From Campylobacter sp. UBA1713 (GTDB lineage: Bacteria > Campylobacterota > Campylobacteria > Campylobacterales > Campylobacteraceae), in the NCBI GenBank assembly GCA_002317305.1, contig DCIZ01000050.1, forward strand, positions 1 through 6,624: 6,624 nucleotides of DNA. Reading direction: 5' to 3'. Positions 1 through 4,824 of the stretch are shown here, in pieces. The position numbers and the translations under genes were made by a program. The notes beneath the pieces were generated by a model. That model was not told the origin of the DNA. It saw nothing but the letters and a program-made list of their open reading frames with translations, and searched no databases. Positions within the stretch are counted from its first letter, which is position 1, and each line of letters begins with the position of its first letter.

Positions 1-41
1 TTGCAAAGCAAAAATGTTTCTGCGAGAACACAGATATATTA

Positions 42-695
42 TCAAAACTGCGTGTAAGCCACCGCGCCGATGATGGCTGTGTTTGACCGCAAGATGTTTT
101 TTACATTTAGAGAAAATTTTCTCTTAAACATCTCACGCTCACTAGCGCTAAAACCGCCCTCTGCGCCGACAAAAAAAAGCGTCTCTTGTGGCGCGTTTGA
201 TATGTGCGTGCCTTCAAAATCCACAAGCGCCGCTTCTAGATAAGCCGCCGCAAATTCAGCCGTGCTCTCAAACACCTCAAAACGCATCATCTCCGCCCGT
301 CCGCACTGCTCGCATGAATTTATGAGAATTCGCTCAAAACGCGCAAAGTCCAGCCTGACGTCTTTTTGGCTAAATTCTGTGTAAACGAAGATAAGTTTTG
401 CAACGCCTAGCTCATTTAGCGAAGGCAAGGTTTTTTCTATGACCGAAGGCTCGACCACCGCCCACGCCACGCTCATTTTTGGCGACTCACGAAGTGGCAA
501 TGAGCGAAATTCTAGCTGTAAAGTGGCACTTCTGTCAAGCGTAACGACTTCGTAAAAGTAGTCGTAGCCATCTTTTAAGTTGCGAAGATTCAGCCTTTCG
601 CCCACTTTTACACGTCTTGCTTTTAGGTGTTTAAAACTCTCGCCGCTCACCTCCACGCACTCTTCGCCCGCATTTTTGTGAAAAAGAAACTGCAT
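42..695 (-). CDS. rsmE: 16S rRNA (uracil1498-N3)-methyltransferase RsmE
   Basis: This 217-residue protein is read as RsmE, the cytoplasmic SPOUT-class enzyme that uses S-adenosylmethionine to methylate N3 of U1498 in 16S rRNA of the small subunit. Visible family marks are an N-terminal PUA-like RNA-binding part (about residues 1-70), LNELGV near 93-98, the EQCGR stretch at 129-133 (EQSGR in most relatives), the cofactor-loop motif FVGAEGGFSASE at 175-186, and ILRSNTA at 201-207, where relatives have ILR-x-ETA. The protein is slightly shorter than the usual 225-245 residues but complete in all motifs. The ATG at 693-695 is preceded by AAAGGG (701-706) at five bases. It lies on the same strand as rplY and pth but is separated from pth by an inverted-repeat element, so it may depend on readthrough or an unseen promoter. 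The family call is firm. Confidence 0.93.
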   Translation of the reverse strand: MQFLFHKNAGEECVEVSGESFKHLKARRVKVGERLNLRNLKDGYDYFYEVVTLDRSATLQLEFRSLPLRESPKMSVAWAVVEPSVIEKTLPSLNELGVAKLIFVYTEFSQKDVRLDFARFERILINSCEQCGRAEMMRFEVFESTAEFAAAYLEAALVDFEGTHISNAPQETLFFVGAEGGFSASEREMFKRKFSLNVKNILRSNTAIIGAVAYTQF

Positions 696-717
696 TTTTG
701 CCCTTTACTTTGTTTTA

Positions 718-889
718 GGGCATCTCTAAAAACTACTTAAAGAGAAATCTGTGGCTCACTTCCGAGCCTGTTTCTGCGCTTTTTTGCCTTAAAATTCGTC
801 AAATACACCAGTATTCTCCTCATTTTAAAACAAAAAAATCGCTAGAAACATTTCTCGAAATTGAGCCAAACTAGTTTGTAGAGATGCCC
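718..889. mobile_element. MITE-like 172-bp element with inverted ends
   Basis: The left end (718-735) reads GGGCATCTCTAAAAACTA. The right end, read on the minus strand from 889 inward, matches it at 17 of 18 positions. TTTA flanks both sides (714-717 and 890-893), a possible 4-bp target duplication, though so AT-rich a match could be chance. Further in, the arms still resemble each other around GTTTCT-G-CG followed by a T-run, so the element is an imperfect long palindrome. A small GGCTC/GAGCC hairpin lies at 753-768. No ORF of transposase size is present, so it would have to be non-autonomous. The right end recurs at 4634 and 6606. It could be a MITE, a deletion relic of an IS, or a chromosomal repeat family; which one cannot be settled from this window. 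Confidence 0.7.
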
Positions 890-1431
890 TTTAGCGTCCA
901 TTTGCTAGAAATTTCGCTTATGCTTTTGCCGCTTTCAAACTCGCTCACCGCGCCCGCACAGTGCGCTAACACACGCTTTAAAACCTCAAATTCACTCGCC
1001 TCAAATTTGCCTAATACAAAATTTATCACGCTCGTCTTTTCGCCTCGCCCGATGCCGATTCTTATGCGGTCATAACCAGCGCCTAAAAGCCCGTCTATGG
1101 ACTTTATGCCGTTGTGTCCGCCGCTACTTCCGCCATTTTTGAAACGAAGCGCACCAAGCGGAAGGTCAAGGTCGTCATGTGCTACGACAACTCTTTCTGG
1201 TTTGTAAAAGTCGACAACTGCCTTTACGCTAACACCGCTAGAATTCATAAAAGTTGATGGTTTTAAAAGAAGTAGCGAGCCTAGCTTAAAAAGCTCGCCT
1301 TTAAATTTAGTAGAAGTCAAATTTACGCTTGCCTGCTCTTTTAACAAAAAGTCAACAAGCATAAAGCCAGCGTTGTGGCGAGTGAGTTCATATTCACCGC
1401 CAACATTTCCAAGTCCGACAAGAAGTGTCAT
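871..1431 (-). CDS. pth: Peptidyl-tRNA hydrolase
   Basis: Pth (186 residues) releases peptides from prematurely dropped peptidyl-tRNA in the cytoplasm and is normally essential. The fold and active site are all present: the GLGNVG start with Asn9, the catalytic His19 in [17 protein letters not shown] with Asn63, HDDLDLP with Asp86 (85-91), and [12 protein letters not shown] (100-111) with Asn107. The start ATG (1429-1431) shares one base with the rplY stop codon and has no strong ribosome site of its own, so translation is probably coupled to rplY. The C-terminus is odd. After the family-like ISSKWTLK, the last residues GISTN and the TAG stop are read from the inverted end of the repeat element at 718-889. 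From memory the C. jejuni protein ends about one residue after the same SLK position. The function should survive, because the change is distal to the active site. Confidence 0.96.
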   Translation of the reverse strand: MTLLVGLGNVGGEYELTRHNAGFMLVDFLLKEQASVNLTSTKFKGELFKLGSLLLLKPSTFMNSSGVSVKAVVDFYKPERVVVAHDDLDLPLGALRFKNGGSSGGHNGIKSIDGLLGAGYDRIRIGIGRGEKTSVINFVLGKFEASEFEVLKRVLAHCAGAVSEFESGKSISEISSKWTLKGISTN

Positions 1432-1967
1432 TATTTTGCTTTTATGACGCCCAAAACGGCAACACGCCCAGCATCTACGACTTTTACGCCGTCAGCTACC
1501 ACTATGTCTCGAACCAAAATAGTGTCATCTACGTCAAGTGGCGTTACGTCTACTTCAAATTTGTTTGGTAGGTTTTTGCCTGTGCATTTTACAGTGAGAC
1601 GTCTCTTTGACTGAACCAAAACGCCTTTGTTTTTTAAGCCGATAGGCGTGCCAACTGGAACGACTGGAATTTTGTAGGTAGAAATTTCATCTGGCAAGAC
1701 GACTTTTAGATCGACATGTTTTAGTGCGTTTGTAACTGGGTGTTTTTGATAATCAACCACAACTACGTTGTAAACTACGCCACCGACACTTACGTCAAAC
1801 GCCAAACCGCTTTTCTCTTTGACTGCTTTGACAAATTCGTTTGTCTTAAACGCCGCATGGACATTTTCAACGCCTTTTGCGTAAATGTTAGCGATCAGAT
1901 AACCATCTTGTCTCAAAGCACGAGTAGCTTTCTTCCCAATACTCTCTCTAACGATACCTTCTAACAT
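1431..1967 (-). CDS. rplY: 50S ribosomal protein L25 (TL5/Ctc form)
   Basis: The 178-residue product is the two-domain form of bL25, which binds 5S rRNA in the large ribosomal subunit. Residues 1 to about 90 form the L25 domain ([19 protein letters not shown], then [15 protein letters not shown] at 73-87). From about 95 to 178 runs the beta-rich C-terminal TL5/Ctc domain, with [14 protein letters not shown] and [16 protein letters not shown]. The length matches the long form rather than the short E. coli protein of about 94 residues. The ATG (1965-1967) has a clear AGGAG (1974-1978) upstream. The stop codon overlaps the pth start by one base, the usual rplY-pth partnership. A likely promoter lies at 2000-2005. 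Confidence 0.96.
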   Translation of the reverse strand: MLEGIVRESIGKKATRALRQDGYLIANIYAKGVENVHAAFKTNEFVKAVKEKSGLAFDVSVGGVVYNVVVVDYQKHPVTNALKHVDLKVVLPDEISTYKIPVVPVGTPIGLKNKGVLVQSKRRLTVKCTGKNLPNKFEVDVTPLDVDDTILVRDIVVADGVKVVDAGRVAVLGVIKAK

Positions 1968-1999
1968 CGTATACTCCTGTGTGTAAAATAAAAGTTTTG

Positions 2000-2029
2000 A
2001 TAATACTAAATTTAAACAAAAAATTAGCT
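2000..2029 (-). promoter_or_regulatory. Putative promoter of rplY-pth
   Basis: On the minus strand, TATTAT (2000-2005) matches the TATAAT -10 consensus at five of six positions. It is preceded by an AT-rich stretch with a weak -35-like segment near 2024-2029. Transcription would start near 1993, giving a leader of about 25 bases that contains the AGGAG site. This was judged by eye and there is no experimental support. Confidence 0.4.
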
Positions 2030-2076
2030 TAAATTTGGTATTTTACATCTTAAACTTTTAATTTAAGCAAAGTAAA

Positions 2077-2094
2077 AAAAAGCGTTGGCTTTTT
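2077..2094 (-). terminator. Hairpin with T-run on the minus strand in the divergent spacer
   Basis: AAAAAGC (2077-2083) and GCTTTTT (2088-2094) form a 7-bp stem with a four-base loop. On the minus strand it is followed directly by more T, giving a run of eight across the stem end, which is typical of an intrinsic terminator. It lies between the divergent rplY and glutathionylspermidine-synthase-like genes. It could stop antisense transcripts running toward rplY, or fold in the leader of the plus-strand gene. Confidence 0.35.
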
Positions 2095-2125
2095 ACCAAA
2101 AATTTAAAAAAGCAAATTTAAACAA

Positions 2126-2138
2126 AGGAAAAAAAATG
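2126..2138 (+). promoter_or_regulatory. Ribosome site that fixes the start at 2136
   Basis: AGGA (2126-2129) sits six bases before the ATG at 2136-2138. A TTG 17 codons upstream (2085) is in frame but lies inside the 2077-2094 hairpin and lacks a ribosome site. The added residues would be lysine-rich low-complexity sequence, so the ATG is preferred. Confidence 0.8.
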
Positions 2139-3323
2139 AAACTAAGAGCGATCAAGCCTCTCACCAAAGATTACATGGAGAGCATCGGTTTTTCGTGGCA
2201 CACAGATCCAGACGCAAAAGACTACGTAAGTAGCGAGCTAGTCGAGGTAAAACAGAGCGAGTGCGAGGCTTATTATGCCGCTGCAAACGAACTTTACGAT
2301 ATGTTTGTAGAAGCAGCCCAACACGTCATAGACAACAACCTCTTTTACGAGCTTGGCATCCCGTTTAACCTCATCGAGCCCATCAAAATGAGCTGGGAAA
2401 ACGAAGTCCACTGGCATCTTTACGGGCGTTTTGACCTAGCGGGCGGACTTGACGGCGCGCCTATAAAGCTCATAGAGTTTAACGCCGATACGCCGACTTG
2501 TCTCTTTGAAACGGCGGTTTTGCAGTGGGCGATGCTAAAATTTAACGCCCTTGACGAAGATTTGCAGTTTAACAACGTTTATGAAGCGCTGGCAGAGAAC
2601 TTTAAACGCCTCGTTACGCTTGACGAAGAGACGGAGAGTTTTAACGAGAGTTACGAGGGGTGGAAAATTTTGTTTAGCTCTATAGCTGGCAGCAAAGAGG
2701 ACGAGCAGACGGTGCGTTTGCTAGAGAGTGCGGCGCGTGATGCGGGCTTTGAGACAAATTTTGCTTTTGCTGACGAAGTGGAATTTAACGATGAAAAAGG
2801 CGTCTTTTTTGGCGGCGAAAACTACGAATATTGGTTTAAGCTCATTCCGTGGGAGAGCATAGGCGTCGAGGAGAGTGAACTGGCGATGATTCTTACAAAC
2901 ATCATGAAAAACCAAAGCGCCATCATTCTAAACCCAGCCTACACGCTACTTTTCCAAAGCAAAGGCATCATGAAAATTTTGTGGGATCTCTACCCGAATC
3001 ACCCGCTTTTGTTAGAGAGTAGCTTTACGCCGCTAGAAGGCAAAAAGCAAGTCAGAAAGCCGTTTTTGGCAAGAGAAGGGGCAAATGTGAGCATTTTAGA
3101 CGCCGATGGACGCGAGATTCAAAGCAACGGCGGCGAATATGAAGATGGCAAATTTCTCTACCAAGAATTTTGCGAATTTAACAAAAACGGCGACGAGTGC
3201 TACCAAGCGGGCGTATTTTTCGCATGGGAGGCGTGCGGACTTTCGTTTAGAAAAGGCGGGACGATTCTAGACAACTACTCTAAATTTGTCGGACACATCA
3301 TTAAAAAAGGGCTGTTTGGGTAG
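2136..3323 (+). CDS. Glutathionylspermidine synthase family ATP-grasp protein (YgiC-like)
   Basis: The 395-residue product belongs to the GSP_synth family, whose members are ATP-grasp ligases that form an amide bond between a carboxylate and an amine. Recognisable pieces are YGRFDLAGGLDG (96-107), containing the conserved Arg98, KLIEFNADTPT (111-121), the stretch NPAYTLLFQSKGIMKILWDLYPNHPLLL (266-293), RKPFLAREGANVSI (307-320), which should contribute nucleotide binding, and YQEF (342-345). The length is close to E. coli YgiC and YjfC (about 385). There is no N-terminal amidase half as in the bifunctional E. coli Gsp enzyme. The true substrate is therefore unclear, since YgiC-type proteins are not proven to make glutathionylspermidine. 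It stands alone, divergent from rplY and followed by a palindromic hairpin at 3328-3346. A weak promoter candidate is TGG-TATTTT near 2036-2044. No signal peptide is seen, so it should be cytoplasmic. Confidence 0.85.
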   Translation: MKLRAIKPLTKDYMESIGFSWHTDPDAKDYVSSELVEVKQSECEAYYAAANELYDMFVEAAQHVIDNNLFYELGIPFNLIEPIKMSWENEVHWHLYGRFDLAGGLDGAPIKLIEFNADTPTCLFETAVLQWAMLKFNALDEDLQFNNVYEALAENFKRLVTLDEETESFNESYEGWKILFSSIAGSKEDEQTVRLLESAARDAGFETNFAFADEVEFNDEKGVFFGGENYEYWFKLIPWESIGVEESELAMILTNIMKNQSAIILNPAYTLLFQSKGIMKILWDLYPNHPLLLESSFTPLEGKKQVRKPFLAREGANVSILDADGREIQSNGGEYEDGKFLYQEFCEFNKNGDECYQAGVFFAWEACGLSFRKGGTILDNYSKFVGHIIKKGLFG

Positions 3324-3327
3324 GGTT

Positions 3328-3346
3328 TTGGCTAAAATTTAGCCAA
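3328..3346 (+). terminator. Palindromic hairpin after the ATP-grasp gene
   Basis: TTGGCTAA and TTAGCCAA form an 8-bp stem with a three-base AAT loop, starting five bases after the stop codon. The position suits transcription termination or 3'-end protection. No T-run follows, so intrinsic termination on the plus strand is uncertain. Confidence 0.4.
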
Positions 3347-3393
3347 GCAGTAGCGATAGCAGTAGCGAGCAAGTGCAAATTTTGTTTTGCTCG
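3347..3393 (+). promoter_or_regulatory. Direct repeat and hairpin in the leader of the toxin-antitoxin locus
   Basis: GCAGTAGCGA occurs twice with a 12-bp period (3347-3356 and 3359-3368). It is followed by a 7-bp inverted repeat, CGAGCAA (3366-3372) with TTGCTCG (3387-3393). The stretch ends 29 bases before the antitoxin ATG. Toxin-antitoxin operons are commonly autorepressed at repeats in such positions, so an operator is plausible. A terminator of the preceding gene is the other reading. Confidence 0.3.
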
Positions 3394-3422
3394 TGAATTT
3401 TTGAAATTTAAAGGAGCAAAAA

Positions 3423-3611
3423 ATGACAGCGATTAACCATTTGGCAACTATAAAAACAAAACAAAAAAAACAAAGATGCAGGCGAGAGTTTGTTTTAAAC
3501 AAAGAGAGTATCGAGGCGATAAAAGAGTGTGAAAGAGGAACGAGTGGAAAATATTATGGTAACATAAAAGAGTTTTTTAGGGAAGTAGAAACGGAAATGA
3601 AACGATGCTAG
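3423..3611 (+). CDS. Small DinJ/RelB-like antitoxin
   Basis: This 62-residue, highly basic protein is called an antitoxin mainly from context: its stop overlaps by seven bases the start of a YafQ-type toxin gene, the usual antitoxin-first order. Its C-terminal half (about residues 29-58, SIEAIKECERGTSGKYYGNIKEFFREVE) resembles by eye the toxin-wrapping tail of DinJ/RelB proteins, which ends in a (D/E)-x-(F/L)-F-x-x-(L/V) pattern. The N-terminal part (1-25) is Lys/Arg/Gln-rich and too short for a standard ribbon-helix-helix domain, so DNA binding is uncertain. The start is fixed by AGGAG (3412-3416) six bases upstream and an in-frame stop at 3402-3404. The reading frame is intact although the partner toxin is broken, leaving a possible orphan antitoxin. 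Confidence 0.62.
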   Translation: MTAINHLATIKTKQKKQRCRREFVLNKESIEAIKECERGTSGKYYGNIKEFFREVETEMKRC

Positions 3612-3895
3612 AACTAAAACTTGAAAATTCATTTCAACGAGATTATAAACTTGCTCTAAAACAGGGCTTGCTTACAAAAAATGTTGTAGAAGCTTTGGAA
3701 AAAGTCATTGACATTTTACGAACGACTCAAGATTTGCCAGCAAAGCCCTACAAACCACACTTGTGAAGCGGTAGCTATAGTGGTTATGTGGATTGCCATA
3801 TTAAGAGTAATATTGTTTTGATATACAAAATAGAAAACGGTGTTTTAAAATTGGTTAGATTTGGTAAGCATACAACTATTTTTGAAAAGTATTAG
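3605..3895 (+). pseudogene. YafQ/RelE-superfamily mRNA interferase toxin, broken by in-frame TGA
   Basis: The frame starts at ATG 3605-3607 inside the antitoxin end and encodes 96 codons to TAG 3893-3895, close to the 92 residues of E. coli YafQ. Codon 54 is TGA (3764-3766). The pieces match YafQ on both sides of the stop: LPAKPYKPHL before it (44-53), then SGSYSGYVDCHI (55-66), VLIYKIENGVLKLVRFGKHTTIF (71-93). YafQ has LPLPAVYKDHPLQGSWKGYRDAH and later RTGTHAALF. The stop falls on a position that is Leu in YafQ, so a single TTA-to-TGA change explains it. The equivalents of the YafQ catalytic histidines 50, 63 and 87 remain in the frame (His52, His65, His88), but that of Asp67 is Asn69. Intact, this would be a ribosome-dependent RNase. 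As it stands only a 53-residue N-terminal fragment, with a single one of the histidines, would be made, so activity is unlikely. A sequencing error is the main alternative. Confidence 0.85.
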
Positions 3896-4030
3896 ATTTG
3901 TAAAATGTCAAACCTATGAGACTAGGCTTTGCAGAAATTTACAAAACCAGCCCATCCGAAAACCCAAATTTGACAAGCCAAACGCAAGCACGCAAGGCAC
4001 ACAAAGGCTCGTCAAAAAAAGTGAGTTTTC
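3896..4030. other. Spacer between convergent toxin remnant and lipoprotein gene
   Basis: No gene is seen here. TTTGTAAA (3897-3904) and TTTACAAA (3938-3945) could pair around a smaller CCTA/TAGG hairpin (3913-3926), a weak 3' structure for the toxin transcript. The rest is C/A-rich and unremarkable. Confidence 0.4.
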
Positions 4031-4036
4031 TTACTC
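4014..4036 (-). terminator. Weak terminator after the lipoprotein gene
   Basis: On the minus strand a short GAGT/ACTC stem (4023-4026 with 4033-4036), overlapping the stop codon, is followed by seven T (4014-4020). The stem is only 4 bp, so this is a tentative intrinsic terminator. Confidence 0.3.
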
Positions 4037-4522
4037 CTCGTCGCTTACTTTTTCAGCACCTTTTATGTAGTTGTTAGCGATGTTTGCGTAGCTAATCTTT
4101 GCAACGATGTCAGAAGCAGTTTGTGAGCTACCGCCAAACCACAAGCTCCAGTTTCGTCTGCCTGTTGCGTCAAACGAGCCGATGGTTTTGCCGTTTGCTT
4201 TTACGTTCATGTTTGCCTCTATTACCGTGTGTCCTGTTATGCCAAGTGCGACAATTCTTAAGAATCTGTTGCCTTTTTTAACTACTTTTACGTTGCAATC
4301 CACAAGTAAATCCGTGCCCAAATAGCCCTTTTTCGAAAGGAACTGATTCGCACGAGACTGGACATATGAAGCGACTTCTGGGTCGTCTCCTTTACAAACT
4401 ACATTTGCACTTTTGTAAATTTTTGCTGGTGGCGTGGTTTTGTTTACCATTTGTTTGCCAGTACAACCGCTAAAATACAACGCCGAGACAGCAGCGACAA
4501 CCAAACTGAAAACTTTTTTCAT
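4031..4522 (-). CDS. Small lipoprotein of unknown function (possibly DUF4410-like)
   Basis: The 163-residue product begins with a lipoprotein signal peptide: MKK, a hydrophobic stretch VFSLVVAAVSALYF, and the lipobox FSGC with the lipidated Cys20. The next residue is Thr, not Asp, so sorting to the outer membrane is expected under the usual rule. The mature part carries a CKGDDPEVASYVQSR segment, and then a basic, beta-rich region (VKVVKKGNRFLRIVALGITGHTVIEANMNVKANGKTIGSFDATGR) ending in SLWFGGSSQTASDIVAKISYANIANNYIKG. The order of GNRxLR, a Gly-rich turn, GxxI and GG recalls DUF4410-type lipoproteins, but this is an eye match only. The start at 4520-4522 is chosen because AGGAG (4529-4533) lies six bases upstream and the signal peptide then begins properly. 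The in-frame ATG 21 codons upstream would bury the signal. It is transcribed divergently from the outer-membrane genes. Function unknown. Confidence 0.8.
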   Translation of the reverse strand: MKKVFSLVVAAVSALYFSGCTGKQMVNKTTPPAKIYKSANVVCKGDDPEVASYVQSRANQFLSKKGYLGTDLLVDCNVKVVKKGNRFLRIVALGITGHTVIEANMNVKANGKTIGSFDATGRRNWSLWFGGSSQTASDIVAKISYANIANNYIKGAEKVSDEE

Positions 4523-4528
4523 ATTTTG

Positions 4529-4533
4529 CTCCT
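4529..4533 (-). promoter_or_regulatory. Ribosome site that fixes the lipoprotein start
   Basis: AGGAG on the minus strand lies six bases before the ATG at 4520-4522. It decides against the longer in-frame start at 4583-4585, which has no comparable site. Confidence 0.8.
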
Positions 4534-4550
4534 TTAAGCCAAATAAAATC

Positions 4551-4568
4551 TCATTTTTTGAAAAATGA
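4551..4568. promoter_or_regulatory. 18-bp palindrome upstream of the lipoprotein gene
   Basis: TCATTTTT-TG-AAAAATGA is an 8+8 bp perfect palindrome around a two-base centre, 29 bases upstream of the lipoprotein start. It could be an operator or a leader hairpin. The AT-rich composition makes a chance origin possible. Confidence 0.3.
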
Positions 4569-4633
4569 AAGCTGATTTTAACCAACTCTTGCTTAACTAC
4601 ACCTTAATGCAAATTTACAAAAACCAAACTAAA

Positions 4634-4665
4634 GGGCATCTCTAAAAAGCAGTTTGGCTCGGTTT
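4634..4665 (+). repeat. Solo end of the MITE-like repeat
   Basis: The first 27 bases match the pth-side end of the 718-889 element (863-889, minus strand) at 24 positions, including GGGCATCTCTA and AGTTTGGCTC. Similarity fades after about 32 bases and no second inverted end is found nearby, so this is a truncated or one-ended copy. The repeat runs inward toward the outer-membrane genes and lies in the 4523-4824 divergent spacer. Both this copy and the pth copy are preceded by CTAAA, so the repeat may begin a few bases earlier than GGGCATC. Confidence 0.75.
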
Positions 4666-4740
4666 TTAAAGAAGTCCTGTAAGCATTTCATTTTCCGCTC
4701 TCTAAACAGACTCTACACTTCTCAAAAACGCTTTTTAAAC

Positions 4741-4763
4741 ATTTTTTCAAATTTTTTCAAATT
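4741..4763. repeat. Tandem 10-bp T-tract repeat upstream of the promoter
   Basis: ATTTTTTCAA occurs twice in tandem (4741-4750, 4751-4760) followed by ATT. The T-tracts are one helical turn apart, an arrangement that gives curved DNA, and they sit just upstream of the putative promoter at 4768-4797. They could act as an upstream promoter element. Confidence 0.6.
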
Positions 4764-4767
4764 CCTC

Positions 4768-4797
4768 TTGACTTTGTTTTTTTTTTTTTGCTAAAAT
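4768..4797 (+). promoter_or_regulatory. Putative promoter of the outer-membrane gene pair with 13-T spacer
   Basis: TTGACT (4768-4773) fits a -35 box and TAAAAT (4792-4797) a -10 box. The -10 is extended by TG one base before it (4789-4790). The spacer is 18 bp and includes a run of 13 T (4777-4789). Transcription would begin near 4804, leaving a leader of about 20 bases with the AAGGA ribosome site. Changes in the T-run would alter box spacing. Confidence 0.65.
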
Positions 4798-4824
4798 ACA
4801 AATATATTTTTTAAAGGACGAAAC

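Noticed and set aside
884..1614. Plus-strand ORFs opposite pth and rplY
   Set aside because: They are antisense shadows of conserved genes, rich in Ser/Thr/Pro from reversed codons, with no domain resemblance.
1740..1964. Plus-strand ORF opposite the start of rplY
   Set aside because: It is an antisense shadow of a well-recognised ribosomal protein gene with no ribosome site.
2085..2135. Longer start of the ATP-grasp protein from TTG at 2085
   Set aside because: The extension adds 17 low-complexity residues, starts inside a hairpin and has no ribosome site. The ATG at 2136 has AGGA six bases upstream.
3347..3368. Short direct repeats as a CRISPR remnant
   Set aside because: Units are 10 bp with a 2-bp gap, far from repeat-spacer geometry, and no cas gene is present.
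3764..3766. TGA in the toxin as selenocysteine or programmed readthrough
   Set aside because: YafQ has Leu here, no selenoprotein of this family is known to me, and no distinctive hairpin follows the codon. Plain nonsense mutation or a read error is simpler.
3861..4070. 69-codon plus-strand ORF across the toxin end and lipoprotein end
   Set aside because: It overlaps two better-supported frames, has no ribosome site and its translation looks like random sequence.
4099..4325. Two plus-strand ORFs opposite the lipoprotein gene
   Set aside because: They overlap each other in different frames and lie antisense to a gene with signal peptide and ribosome site. Cys/Leu-rich translations look accidental.
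4523..4585. Longer start of the lipoprotein from ATG at 4583-4585
   Set aside because: It would place 21 residues before the lipoprotein signal and lacks a ribosome site, while the inner ATG has AGGAG.
4698..4710. CTCTAAACAGA as the missing second end of the 4634 repeat
   Set aside because: It is in the same orientation, lacks GGGCATC, and the match is too short to separate from chance in AT-rich DNA.
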